Part shown: positions 7,894-14,948 of the stretch, one piece after another
Layout: each line of letters begins with the position of its first letter
Numbering within the stretch: the first letter of the stretch is position 1
Assembly (NCBI GenBank): GCA_002361335.1
Contig: DESS01000008.1
Location: forward strand, 7,364-43,281
Direction: 5' to 3'
DNA from: Richelia sp. UBA3308
Lineage (GTDB): Bacteria; Cyanobacteriota; Cyanobacteriia; Cyanobacteriales; Nostocaceae
DNA length: 35,918 nucleotides
The notes under the pieces: generated by a model
Database searches by the model: none
Seen by the model: the letters and a program-made list of their open reading frames with translations, nothing else
What the model was told of the DNA's origin: nothing
Program-made: the position numbers and the translations under genes

Positions 7894-9426
7894 TCATAAG
7901 TTATGAGATTTTAAAAAATTGTGTGCGACTTGTTCAACTCTGAGAGATTTTTTATCAACTAGATAATTCATTTGTTGCATTTCTTCGGCAGAAATTGATC
8001 CAGCAAGTTTATTAATCGTATCTCTTAAAGATGGATATTTCTCTAAAGTTCGCTGATTGAAAACTGGCACGGCTTCATAAGGAGGAAAATATTTTTTATC
8101 ATCTTCTAAGATTACCAAGTTTAGGGCTTTAATCATGCCATTGGTAGAACTGGAATTACCTATATCTATTATCTTATCTCCTAAAGCTTTATACATCAGT
8201 CCTAAATCCATCTCTTGAGGAATACTCTTAAACTTCAAACCATAAGTTTTAGCTAATCCAGGATATCCATCTTGCCTCTCCAAGAATTCATAACCAAATC
8301 CTCCTTGCCATTGAGGGGCATATTTAGCAGCTTCTGAGAGGGTTTTTATATTCAATTTTTCGGCATCTTCACCACGTATAACTATAGCGTAAGTGTTTTC
8401 AAAGCCTAAAGGTTCCATTAATTCTAATTTGAATTTTTCATTATATGCTTGTTTTACTTGTCGATATACTTCTTGTGGATCGTTAATTGGTTTTTGTTGG
8501 AGAACAGCAGTTAGAGCAGTACCAGTGTATTCGACATAGCCATTAATTTGACCCTTTTTTATTGCTTCATGACAGATAAATGTTCCTCCTAAGTTGAAAC
8601 GTCTGTCAACCTGAAGATTGGTTTTTTCTTCAATTTTTTGTGCGATAATTTCTCCCAAAATTATTTGTTCCGTCGAATTTTTGGAACCGATAGTTATTGT
8701 ACTCGTATTGATATTTACTAGGATGGCGATCGCTAATAAAAAACCACCCACCGATAAACTTAATGCTCTTAAAAAATTATATTTCTTGTTAAAATCAAGT
8801 TGTTGTTTTAAATATCTTTCCAGGCAACCAAGAAAAAAATCAGCCCCAAATGCAATTACAGCGGATGGAATCGCACCTGTAAGAATTAACTGATTGTTCA
8901 GGGTTGATAGTCCCCGGAATATAAATACTCCCAACCCACCACCACCAATAGCTGCTGCGATCGTAGCAATAGCCACTGAAATTACAGTTGCTACTCGCAC
9001 TCCAGCTATAATAATACCTAGAGCTAGAGGAATATCTACCTCAAACAGTAACTGTCTATCTGTCATACCCATACCAACCCCAATTTCCCGGATGGCTGGA
9101 TCGATGCTGGTTATTCCGATGTAGGTATTGCGAATTACAGGAAGTAGAGCATAGAGAGTAAGTGCTACAATCGCTGGTATTTTACCAATTCCTCCCAGAA
9201 ATGGTAGAGAAATTAGAAAGCCAAATATAGCCAGACTAGGAATAGTTTGAACAACGTTAGCCAAACCGAGAATCGGTGTAGCAAGTATTTGCTTGCGCGT
9301 GATTAAAATACCTAGGGGAATGCCAATGGCGATCGCACAGGTGATTGCAATGGCAACTATGATTAAGTGTTCCCCTGTACGTAAGAGGACTTGTTGAATG
9401 TAAAATTTTGAAAAAATCGTACTCAA
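7894..9426 (-). CDS. Fused osmoprotectant-type ABC transporter permease/substrate-binding protein
   Basis: Two modules in one chain, as in OpuB/OpuC (ProW-ProX) systems for betaine, choline or related quaternary amines. The N-terminal part has hydrophobic segments (LIIVAIAITCAIAIGIPLG, VVQTIPSLAIFGFLI, IPAIVALTLYALLPVI) and the EAA-like loop EIGVGMGMTDRQLLFEVDIP that contacts the ATPase. After a further membrane helix, a periplasmic binding domain begins at ITIGSKNSTEQIILGEIIAQ and runs to the end. The frame is open to a GTG at 9489, but codons 9489-9467 lie inside a dispersed hairpin repeat. A TTG at 9426 preceded by AAGG is the more likely start. No ATPase gene is adjacent, so it must be encoded elsewhere. 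Confidence 0.88.
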   Translation of the reverse strand: MSTIFSKFYIQQVLLRTGEHLIIVAIAITCAIAIGIPLGILITRKQILATPILGLANVVQTIPSLAIFGFLISLPFLGGIGKIPAIVALTLYALLPVIRNTYIGITSIDPAIREIGVGMGMTDRQLLFEVDIPLALGIIIAGVRVATVISVAIATIAAAIGGGGLGVFIFRGLSTLNNQLILTGAIPSAVIAFGADFFLGCLERYLKQQLDFNKKYNFLRALSLSVGGFLLAIAILVNINTSTITIGSKNSTEQIILGEIIAQKIEEKTNLQVDRRFNLGGTFICHEAIKKGQINGYVEYTGTALTAVLQQKPINDPQEVYRQVKQAYNEKFKLELMEPLGFENTYAIVIRGEDAEKLNIKTLSEAAKYAPQWQGGFGYEFLERQDGYPGLAKTYGLKFKSIPQEMDLGLMYKALGDKIIDIGNSSSTNGMIKALNLVILEDDKKYFPPYEAVPVFNQRTLEKYPSLRDTINKLAGSISAEEMQQMNYLVDKKSLRVEQVAHNFLKSHNL

Positions 9427-9466
9427 AATTAAGACCTTGGCAATGATCGGTAGGGGGTATATTTTT

Positions 9467-9489
9467 ACGGGTAGGGATACCCGTACCAC
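9467..9489. repeat. Dispersed hairpin repeat (GTGGTACGGGCATC family) overlapping a possible start
   Basis: On the minus strand this reads GTGGTACGGGTATCCCTACC then CGT. Relatives occur at 16617, 17471 and 22001. It supplies the GTG and first codons of the longest open frame of the ABC gene, which argues that frame start is artificial. Confidence 0.7.
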
Positions 9490-9803
9490 AAGAGTTTATC
9501 TGAAAACTGATGTAAAAGTTGTGGGATCGGCGATCAAAAGTTGTGCTTATAATTGCAATTTTAGCATTGCTGCCGATGATGTATGTTAATGTATCATCAG
9601 TGAAAGCTCATAACTAGTTGGTTAGATCACAAATACCCACCTAATTACCTTTTTTTGGTATATTTCTGACAAATCCTCTGAGAACTGATTTTTTTAAGCT
9701 ACCACAGATTGCGAGAGCCACAGTTTTTGGATGCCGTTACGCCCTTCGGGCGTAATTGCACGCTAATGCACCTTTTTAATTTAGATGCGTTTGCCCTGTC
9801 TGG
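9490..9803. other. Intergenic gap upstream of ABC gene and downstream of pterin operon
   Basis: Contains a perfect 8-bp hairpin TTACGCCC-TTC-GGGCGTAA at 9737-9755, which could end the pterin operon but lacks a T-run on the minus strand, and GATGATGTAT/ATGTATCATC near 9577-9600, a possible regulatory dyad for the ABC gene. No gene seen. Confidence 0.5.
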
Positions 9804-10466
9804 TTAACCCATTAAGGGAATGATATCAGCCAAACTGGATGTAACTAACAAGGCTTTTTCCTTTACGTCTTCTTCTGGGGGTGCTTGATTGGGAACCATA
9901 ATACCCATACACCCAGCAGAAGAAGCAGCTCTCATACCGTTATTTGAGTCTTCAAAAACTAGAGTATTCTCTGTCTGACGATTCATTAAACGAGCAACTA
10001 AATTATAAATTTCTGGATCGGGTTTTCCTCGTTTAATATCATCAGCAGTACAAATGACATCAAAATCTTCTAAATAAGAAGTGCAACCGAGATGATTTTT
10101 TACATGTTTCAAACCCGAACTTGTACCCAACCCTATAGAAACCCCTTGTTTTTTTAAATAGGAGAACAATTCTTCAAATCCTTCTCGAAATTTAACGCCT
10201 TCCTTATCTAAGGTTTCATGATATTGCTCTTCCATTGCTAAAGTAAAGCAAATTATTGAAAACTCTTCTCCAAAAGCTTCTTTCAAAATGCGATCGCATA
10301 CTGCATGAGGAAGACCCAATAGCTGCTCGTATAATTCATCACTAAGAAAATATCCTAGTTTTTTTGCCGCATTTTGGTAAGCAGACTTGTACAAAGAACC
10401 ATTATCAAGTATCAAGCCATCCATGTCAAAAATGACGCTATCAAAATATCTATCTAGGATATTCAT
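9804..10466 (-). CDS. HAD-family phosphatase (beta-phosphoglucomutase-like)
   Basis: 220-residue HAD subfamily IA hydrolase. Motif I FDMDGLILD carries nucleophile D14 and acid/base D16; a helical cap follows; motif II is GTSSG; motif III/IV is KRGKPDPE and FEDSNNGMRAA. It should remove phosphate from, or isomerise, a small phosphorylated metabolite; the substrate cannot be read from sequence. It is the last gene of a five-gene minus-strand operon, 23 bp after the methyltransferase. In that context it could dephosphorylate a pterin intermediate or a sugar-phosphate partner (inference). Housekeeping phosphoglycolate phosphatase is an alternative but would not explain the linkage. Confidence 0.85.
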   Translation of the reverse strand: MNILDRYFDSVIFDMDGLILDNGSLYKSAYQNAAKKLGYFLSDELYEQLLGLPHAVCDRILKEAFGEEFSIICFTLAMEEQYHETLDKEGVKFREGFEELFSYLKKQGVSIGLGTSSGLKHVKNHLGCTSYLEDFDVICTADDIKRGKPDPEIYNLVARLMNRQTENTLVFEDSNNGMRAASSAGCMGIMVPNQAPPEEDVKEKALLVTSSLADIIPLMG

Positions 10467-10489
10467 AATTAATTTTGTGTCAGTCTGGA

Positions 10490-11662
10490 TTATTTAGTAC
10501 CATCGACATAAACAATACCAATGAGAGTATGACCTACTCCTAAACCGGGTTGCATAGTTGATTCTAAACGATGCAAGTACTCTGCTAAAGTTGGTTCGAG
10601 AATATCAGTACGAAAATTTTGTTCACAGTAACTTTCTTGAAGCGTTGATAATTCGTTTTTTAACCCTGCAACTGATTTGGGTAATGAAATATTGTTATTG
10701 GGAATATTAAGATTTTCTCCACAAAATTCTGCTGCTTCTATCACCAATTGATTCCATCTATGAGAAAATTTATTAAAGAATTCTTTAACAGCAGATGGTG
10801 CTTGTGCTGATGGAGACTGAAATAGCAATTCTCTAAAATCTGTGGTGCGACCGCACTCGTAGAGAGAATTAATTATTTCCCTATAGGGAGGAATAGCAGA
10901 ATTATATTCTCGGGTTGATGTATGTCGTCCAACCATCACGGAACGGTCAAAAAACTCAATATCTTCAATTTGACAATTTTCTTGTTCGGACGCTCGATCA
11001 ACCATTGACTTTAAGTCATGAGCATAGTAACAGCTCATCATCATATCTTCTTGCTCTTGAGCATCAGCTAAAAAGCTCATTCGATAAGACCAACGAGAAT
11101 GTTCCCATTGCGATACCCATTCTATTGAGTATCTTCCTAAAACATCAATAACTACTAAAGATTGGGTTTTATTTTTCTTAATTGCCCTGAATATGTGACC
11201 TAAAGCATCTTCGGTTTCTTCCTCTGTTAGATGAGAATAGGGTACACCACAAGATAAATAAATTTCTGTTGGATTATCTGGGATTTCAAACCTAATATCA
11301 ACTTCTTGGAAGCTTACATTTTTCTTATCTTCCCATTTTTGTGTCGCAACTTTCACCATTTCTGAGCTATTATCCAAGCCCAAATATAACAGTTCTTTTG
11401 TCTGAAGCTCTAGAGAATTTAAAGCATTTTCAACTAAGACAAATCCTTCTCCAATTCCACATCCGAAATCCATAACTCGCAATGATTTCGGTGAATATTT
11501 TTCTTCTAATTTCTTGATTGCATTTTTAATTACTGTCAGCGAAAAAGGATTCTCCCACTTTGTTTTAACGCTATCTTTCCTTTTGGGAGATAGGTAATGA
11601 TTTACAGCAGTTTTGTAGCGATCTTTATTTTCTAACTGTATAAAATTTCGAGTTGAGGTCAT
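10490..11662 (-). CDS. Class I SAM-dependent methyltransferase with extra C-terminal domain
   Basis: 390 residues. The N-terminal Rossmann methyltransferase domain has motif I VMDFGCGIGEGF (63-74), an acidic loop LGLDNSSEM (94-102) that should bind SAM ribose, and a post-strand segment IYLSCGVPYSHLTEEETEDAL. The remaining 150 or so residues (from about 240) are not recognised and may bind the acceptor. I cannot assign the methyl acceptor. The gene lies 36 bp after the DHPS-like gene and 23 bp before the HAD gene, so it is a step in the same pathway, plausibly N-, O- or C-methylation of a pterin conjugate (inference). Confidence 0.8.
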   Translation of the reverse strand: MTSTRNFIQLENKDRYKTAVNHYLSPKRKDSVKTKWENPFSLTVIKNAIKKLEEKYSPKSLRVMDFGCGIGEGFVLVENALNSLELQTKELLYLGLDNSSEMVKVATQKWEDKKNVSFQEVDIRFEIPDNPTEIYLSCGVPYSHLTEEETEDALGHIFRAIKKNKTQSLVVIDVLGRYSIEWVSQWEHSRWSYRMSFLADAQEQEDMMMSCYYAHDLKSMVDRASEQENCQIEDIEFFDRSVMVGRHTSTREYNSAIPPYREIINSLYECGRTTDFRELLFQSPSAQAPSAVKEFFNKFSHRWNQLVIEAAEFCGENLNIPNNNISLPKSVAGLKNELSTLQESYCEQNFRTDILEPTLAEYLHRLESTMQPGLGVGHTLIGIVYVDGTK

Positions 11663-11698
11663 TCTTCTTACGTGATGTATTTACTTATCGATAACACT

Positions 11699-12592
11699 TT
11701 AGAACAAACTAAAAGTATCTAAAACTCCTTGAACCTTAGATACTTCATGAGTTCTAAGTAGGTCGCTTTTTCCTAATATTGCCAGAACTGCGGTAAAAGC
11801 TTGAGAACTTCTAAATTCCTCTGCAAAACATTCTAGCGACGTGGGAACTATATTACAAACTGGAAAACCTAACTTTCTCAACCGAAAAGAATTTAAAAGG
11901 GTTTGTATTTGATATTTAATCCGTAGGGATTTTTGTTTAGAATCAAAATTTTTATAGGCAAAACCCATTCCAGGATCAATAAAAATCTTTTTGACCCCAA
12001 GCTTAGTTGCTGTTTCTATCTCTTGTGCAAAATAATCATATACAAAGTTTACTGGATCATCAGTCAATTTATATTCACCTATTTCCTTCGGATTTTTACC
12101 CTGTAGATAACAAATAATAATTCCTGCATCATAATCAGATACAGCTTGGTAAATTTCCCGACTATTTTGTCCTCCAGTTAAGTTTATGACATTTGCACCA
12201 GCCTCTAAACAAGCTCTGGCGACTTCAGGATAATATGTTTCAACTGAAGTCAATACATTTTCTTGACTTAAAGCTTTAATGACCGGTAGAACTTGACTTT
12301 TTTGTTTAAAATCCTCCACTCTTGCTGCTGTAGCTCCAGTAGATTCGCTACCTATGTCTACTATATCAGCACCTTGGGCTGTTAATACTTTTCCCCGACG
12401 AATTGCTTGTTCGCAAGTATAACAAATACTATTTTTATACCATGAATCGGTGGAAAGATTAATAACTCCTAAAACTGCTGGTCTAGAATTAAAATTAAGA
12501 TGTTTATTGCCAATACTGAATTCTTGAACTTTTACATCATAATCTTTTTGATATTTTTCATAAATATCATAGAAATATTTCAGACTAAGCAT
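11699..12592 (-). CDS. Divergent dihydropteroate-synthase-like pterin-binding protein
   Basis: 297-residue TIM-barrel of the pterin-binding (DHPS/methyltetrahydrofolate-binding) superfamily. Visible motifs: NLSTDSW (45-51, for N-x-TPDSF), DIGSEST (79-85), SVETYY (116-121, where DHPS has D-T-Y), the Asn of ANVINLTGG (about 133-141), DPGMGF (206-211) and RTHEV (280-284). Missing: the S-R-K-S segment with the catalytic Lys before RxH; here it reads VPTSLE (249-254). The pterin pocket thus seems kept while the pABA/diphosphate side is changed. I infer a paralogue that joins hydroxymethyl-dihydropterin to another partner or modifies a pterin, not the housekeeping FolP. It lies between an SDR and a methyltransferase gene. 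Confidence 0.8.
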   Translation of the reverse strand: MLSLKYFYDIYEKYQKDYDVKVQEFSIGNKHLNFNSRPAVLGVINLSTDSWYKNSICYTCEQAIRRGKVLTAQGADIVDIGSESTGATAARVEDFKQKSQVLPVIKALSQENVLTSVETYYPEVARACLEAGANVINLTGGQNSREIYQAVSDYDAGIIICYLQGKNPKEIGEYKLTDDPVNFVYDYFAQEIETATKLGVKKIFIDPGMGFAYKNFDSKQKSLRIKYQIQTLLNSFRLRKLGFPVCNIVPTSLECFAEEFRSSQAFTAVLAILGKSDLLRTHEVSKVQGVLDTFSLF

Positions 12593-12665
12593 ATTCCAAT
12601 TACCGATTACTGTGAATCATAACATTATCAATTAAAACAATACTATTAGACTTGGGAGCCAACAT

Positions 12666-13385
12666 TTATAACTTCCAGCCTCCCGATACTTCCAAAACTT
12701 GTCCCGTAATGTAATCTGCTTCGGGATTGATAAAAAACCAAACAGCATTGTTCATTTCTTTTAAAGTAGCGGGTCTTTCCATGGGTAAAGCAGGTACTAC
12801 TTCATCTAAACCAATAGAATTTTCCGCTACTCCTGGTGCAATCACATTGGCAGTTATATTATCTTTTACTACCTCTTGAGCTATAGATTTGGTATAGATT
12901 ATAATGCCTGTTTTGGCAATAATATAGGGTGCATCTTTTTGACGTGCCGTTACATGATGAGCGCTAGCACAAGCGTAATTGATAATACGTCCCCACTTAG
13001 CTGCTTTCAGATGGGGAAGTGCTGCTTGAGTAACGTAGAAAGTACAATTTAGATTGGAGTCTAAAATTTCAAGCCATTCTTCTACTGATGTTTCGCTAGT
13101 TAGTTTATAGAGAAAATTACCTACAACATTAACCACAACAGACAAACCCCCCAGTCCCTCAACCGCTTCTTCTACAAGGGATTTTGCTTGTTCTGGTTTC
13201 GTGACATCTGCTTGAAGCGCGATCGCCTTTACTCCATAAGTTGCAGCTTCTTTACAACCTTGTTTAGCCGCTTCTGCACTGCGGTTATAATGAAACGCGA
13301 TATCAAATCCTTTACTAGCTAATAAGAGGGCTACTGCTTTTCCAATTCCTACTGCCGATCCAGTTACTAAAGCTTTTTTCAACAT
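12666..13385 (-). CDS. Short-chain dehydrogenase/reductase (pteridine-reductase-like)
   Basis: 239-residue NAD(P)-dependent SDR. Cofactor motif TGSAVGIG at 8-15; HYNRS at 32-36, with Arg placed as in NADPH-specific members; catalytic Y154-x-x-x-K158 (YIIAK), with Ser in the NYACASAHH strand; C-terminal PEADYITGQVLEVSGGWKL. The usual NNAG is NVVG (86-89). Both FabG-type ketoacyl reductases and FolM/PTR1-type dihydropterin reductases share this frame. The location between folK and a DHPS-like gene favours reduction of a pterin, for example dihydro- to tetrahydropterin (inference). It is 42 bp after folK and 73 bp before the next gene. Confidence 0.85.
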   Translation of the reverse strand: MLKKALVTGSAVGIGKAVALLLASKGFDIAFHYNRSAEAAKQGCKEAATYGVKAIALQADVTKPEQAKSLVEEAVEGLGGLSVVVNVVGNFLYKLTSETSVEEWLEILDSNLNCTFYVTQAALPHLKAAKWGRIINYACASAHHVTARQKDAPYIIAKTGIIIYTKSIAQEVVKDNITANVIAPGVAENSIGLDEVVPALPMERPATLKEMNNAVWFFINPEADYITGQVLEVSGGWKL

Positions 13386-13427
13386 TATGATTTTTGAGTT
13401 TCCTAAATTTTAACTCCCAATCCCTAA

Positions 13428-13952
13428 TTATTTACTCCCCATCTTTATTCCAGAACAGTCTACTTTTTCTAACAGTTGAGTAATTGTTTTTCCCGAAACT
13501 GGTTCAATCCAATTGGGGGCAATTTCTGCTAACGGTACCAGTACAAAAGCTCTTTCACTCATCCGAGGATGAGGAATTTGTAAATTGGGAGTATCCAGAA
13601 TTAAATTATCATATAAAATTAAATCTAAATCTAAAGTTCTTGCTCCCCAACGCTCTTTACGTTCGCGACCAAATTGTTGTTCAATTTCTAAAAGGGTTTC
13701 TAATAACTTATGAGGTTCTAACTCTACTTTTAATAATGCACAACTATTGATATAATCGGGTTGCTCTGGTCCTCCTACTGGTTTAGTTAAGTACCAGGAA
13801 GAATAACTTATTACGGTTATACCGCTCGTTTCACCTAGAGTTTTTATCGCATCTTCAAGAGTAGTGAGAGATTCGCCAAGATTGCTACCAAGAGCTATAG
13901 CAGCTAAGGTCTGAGTTTCTTCAAACGTGCTTGAGTTAGTTTGATTTGACAT
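13428..13952 (-). CDS. folK: 6-hydroxymethyl-7,8-dihydropterin pyrophosphokinase
   Basis: FolK (HPPK) transfers pyrophosphate from ATP to 6-hydroxymethyl-7,8-dihydropterin, activating it for DHPS. The 174 residues show LGSNLGES (21-28), the pterin-binding W-x-x-x-KPVGGPEQPDYIN, ERWGARTLDLDLILY (100-114) with Mg2+ ligands D108 and D110, and IPHPRMSERAFVLVPL. It looks catalytically intact. It is the first gene of the minus-strand operon folK-SDR-DHPS-like-MT-HAD, so its product is probably used directly by the DHPS-like protein. If no other folK exists in the genome, it would also serve folate synthesis. Confidence 0.93.
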   Translation of the reverse strand: MSNQTNSSTFEETQTLAAIALGSNLGESLTTLEDAIKTLGETSGITVISYSSWYLTKPVGGPEQPDYINSCALLKVELEPHKLLETLLEIEQQFGRERKERWGARTLDLDLILYDNLILDTPNLQIPHPRMSERAFVLVPLAEIAPNWIEPVSGKTITQLLEKVDCSGIKMGSK

Positions 13953-14069
13953 TCTTTGCCTTGGATCTAATCTTTATAAAATCTTAACATAACTTTAAGC
14001 AGTTATTTATGTATGCTCGTGATGTCACTTTTTTGTGCTACATTTGTAGTGAGCTAGTAGTAAAGTAAC

Positions 14070-14158
14070 GGGAGCTATAGCTCAGGCTCTGTACGCCTGA
14101 CTGGTGCGCCAAGCAATGCTTCGAGCGTATTCCGCCGAGTACTTGAACTATTTCAACA
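14070..14158 (+). other. Possible tRNA relic (first of array)
   Basis: GGGAGCTATAGCTCAGG resembles a tRNA 5' end and D-arm, but no matching acceptor 3' strand or clean anticodon arm can be drawn. The segment between (CTGTACGCCTGACTGGTGCG) looks repeat-like. Listed only because two clearer relics follow directly. Confidence 0.25.
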
Positions 14159-14255
14159 GCCTAATTAGCTAAGTGGTAAAGCAATTGGTGTATCACCAAT
14201 CAACGTAGGTATCTCCCTACGGGAGACGCTAGGCGAACAAATCCTACATTGGGCA
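14159..14255 (+). tRNA. tRNA-like relic with a 26-nt insert in the T-loop
   Basis: Acceptor arms GCCTAAT (14159-14165) and ATTGGGC (14248-14254) pair over 7 bp with one G-U; A14255 is the discriminator. There is a short D-arm GCT/AGC with AAGTGGTAA, an anticodon stem ATTGG/CCAAT with loop TGTATCA, and a T-stem GTAGG (14205-14209) pairing with CCTAC (14243-14247). The T-loop is 33 nt instead of 7, because it holds a small hairpin-bearing repeat (CTCCC-TAC-GGGAG). Position 33 is G, not the universal U, so no amino acid is assigned. Without the insert it is 71 nt. Probably non-functional unless the insert is removed. Confidence 0.6.
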
Positions 14256-14260
14256 CCCCC

Positions 14261-14332
14261 TAAAAGTTAGCTCATTGGTAGAGCAGTAGACATTTAATCT
14301 ATTGGTAGCAGGTTCAATTCCTGTACTTTTAA
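14261..14332 (+). tRNA. tRNA-Lys(TTT)-like gene with non-canonical loop (A33)
   Basis: TAAAAGT (14261-14267) pairs perfectly with ACTTTTA (14325-14331), discriminator A. D-arm GCTC-ATTGGTA-GAGC, anticodon stem GTAGA/TCTAT (one G-U), loop CATTTAA with TTT at 34-36 but A at position 33, variable region TGGTA, T-arm GCAGG-TTCAATT-CCTGT. It is preceded and followed by CACCCCC, the same spacer as after the previous relic, so this is a tandem array. Loss of U33 makes decoding doubtful. Its all-A/U-rich acceptor is unlike a housekeeping tRNA-Lys. Confidence 0.6.
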
Positions 14333-14836
14333 CACCCCCGCCCTGGCACTGGGCACCTCCTAAAGGATTAAGGCGGCATAAAGCCACAAATCAATCGCCT
14401 CGAACAAAAATAGAAAATATCTATTTTTGGAAGGCAAACTCTGTGATGTAGGTGCTTGCAATCTTTCGTTACCTGGTAACGTTTGATCCCTACGGTGAAG
14501 GAGCCAGAGCAATCGTCTTTCTCCTTAACTTGAGTATGTCCATCCTTTACTGCATTCAATCTTGCTTCGGGAATTTTGAAAAGGGAAAGCGATCGCCATA
14601 TTTGAGAATTGTTTGATAATTTTAGATTACCCTTGGATACTCTAAAATTCGACAACAGTTCTCTTAATCCAGTTATTGAGAAGCGATTATGCCCGCTACG
14701 GAACTGTATTCGCACCCGCATTTGCAGAGTTTTTAATTTTAATGTAGTATATGTATTACATAGTTTTTCAATTAGGGGAATTAGCAGATTTTATTGAAGT
14801 AAAAGTACATTTAGACGGGCAGGTGGCTTTTTGCTA

Positions 14837-14904
14837 GCGCCCTTATGAAAGCCCGTGCAGACGGGCTTTGTTGAGCTAGCCCCAGGCTTATAGCCTGTGG
14901 GCGC
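14837..14904. repeat. Branched palindromic element upstream of SPFH gene
   Basis: GCGCCC (14837-14842) pairs with GGGCGC (14899-14904), enclosing two hairpins: AAAGCCCGT/ACGGGCTTT (14848-14856 with 14861-14869) and CAGGCT/AGCCTG (14883-14888 with 14892-14897). GCTAGC occurs twice. It could be a REP-like element, a structured leader or a terminator; there is no T-run. Confidence 0.55.
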
Positions 14905-14948
14905 TGCCCTAAAATTGATTTATATAAAAACTAAAATTGATTTAGTTT

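Larger units (their letters stand above)
13953..14948. other. tRNA-array remnant and structured non-coding gap
   Basis: The tRNA-like units lie at 14070-14332. A partial unit-like 3' end, GGCACTGGGCACCTCCTAAA, follows near 14345, echoing TTGGGCACCCCCTAAAAG at 14249. The 14376-14760 stretch has an unbroken minus frame (14368-14721, 117 residues), Cys/His-bearing but with no recognised family or clear RBS; I do not call it. 14837-14904 folds into a branched structure (separate entry). Confidence 0.5.

Noticed and set aside
14368..14721. 117-codon minus frame after the tRNA relics
   Set aside because: Open and Cys/His-bearing but with no recognisable family, no good start signal and an odd composition; I cannot support it as a gene, though it could be a remnant.
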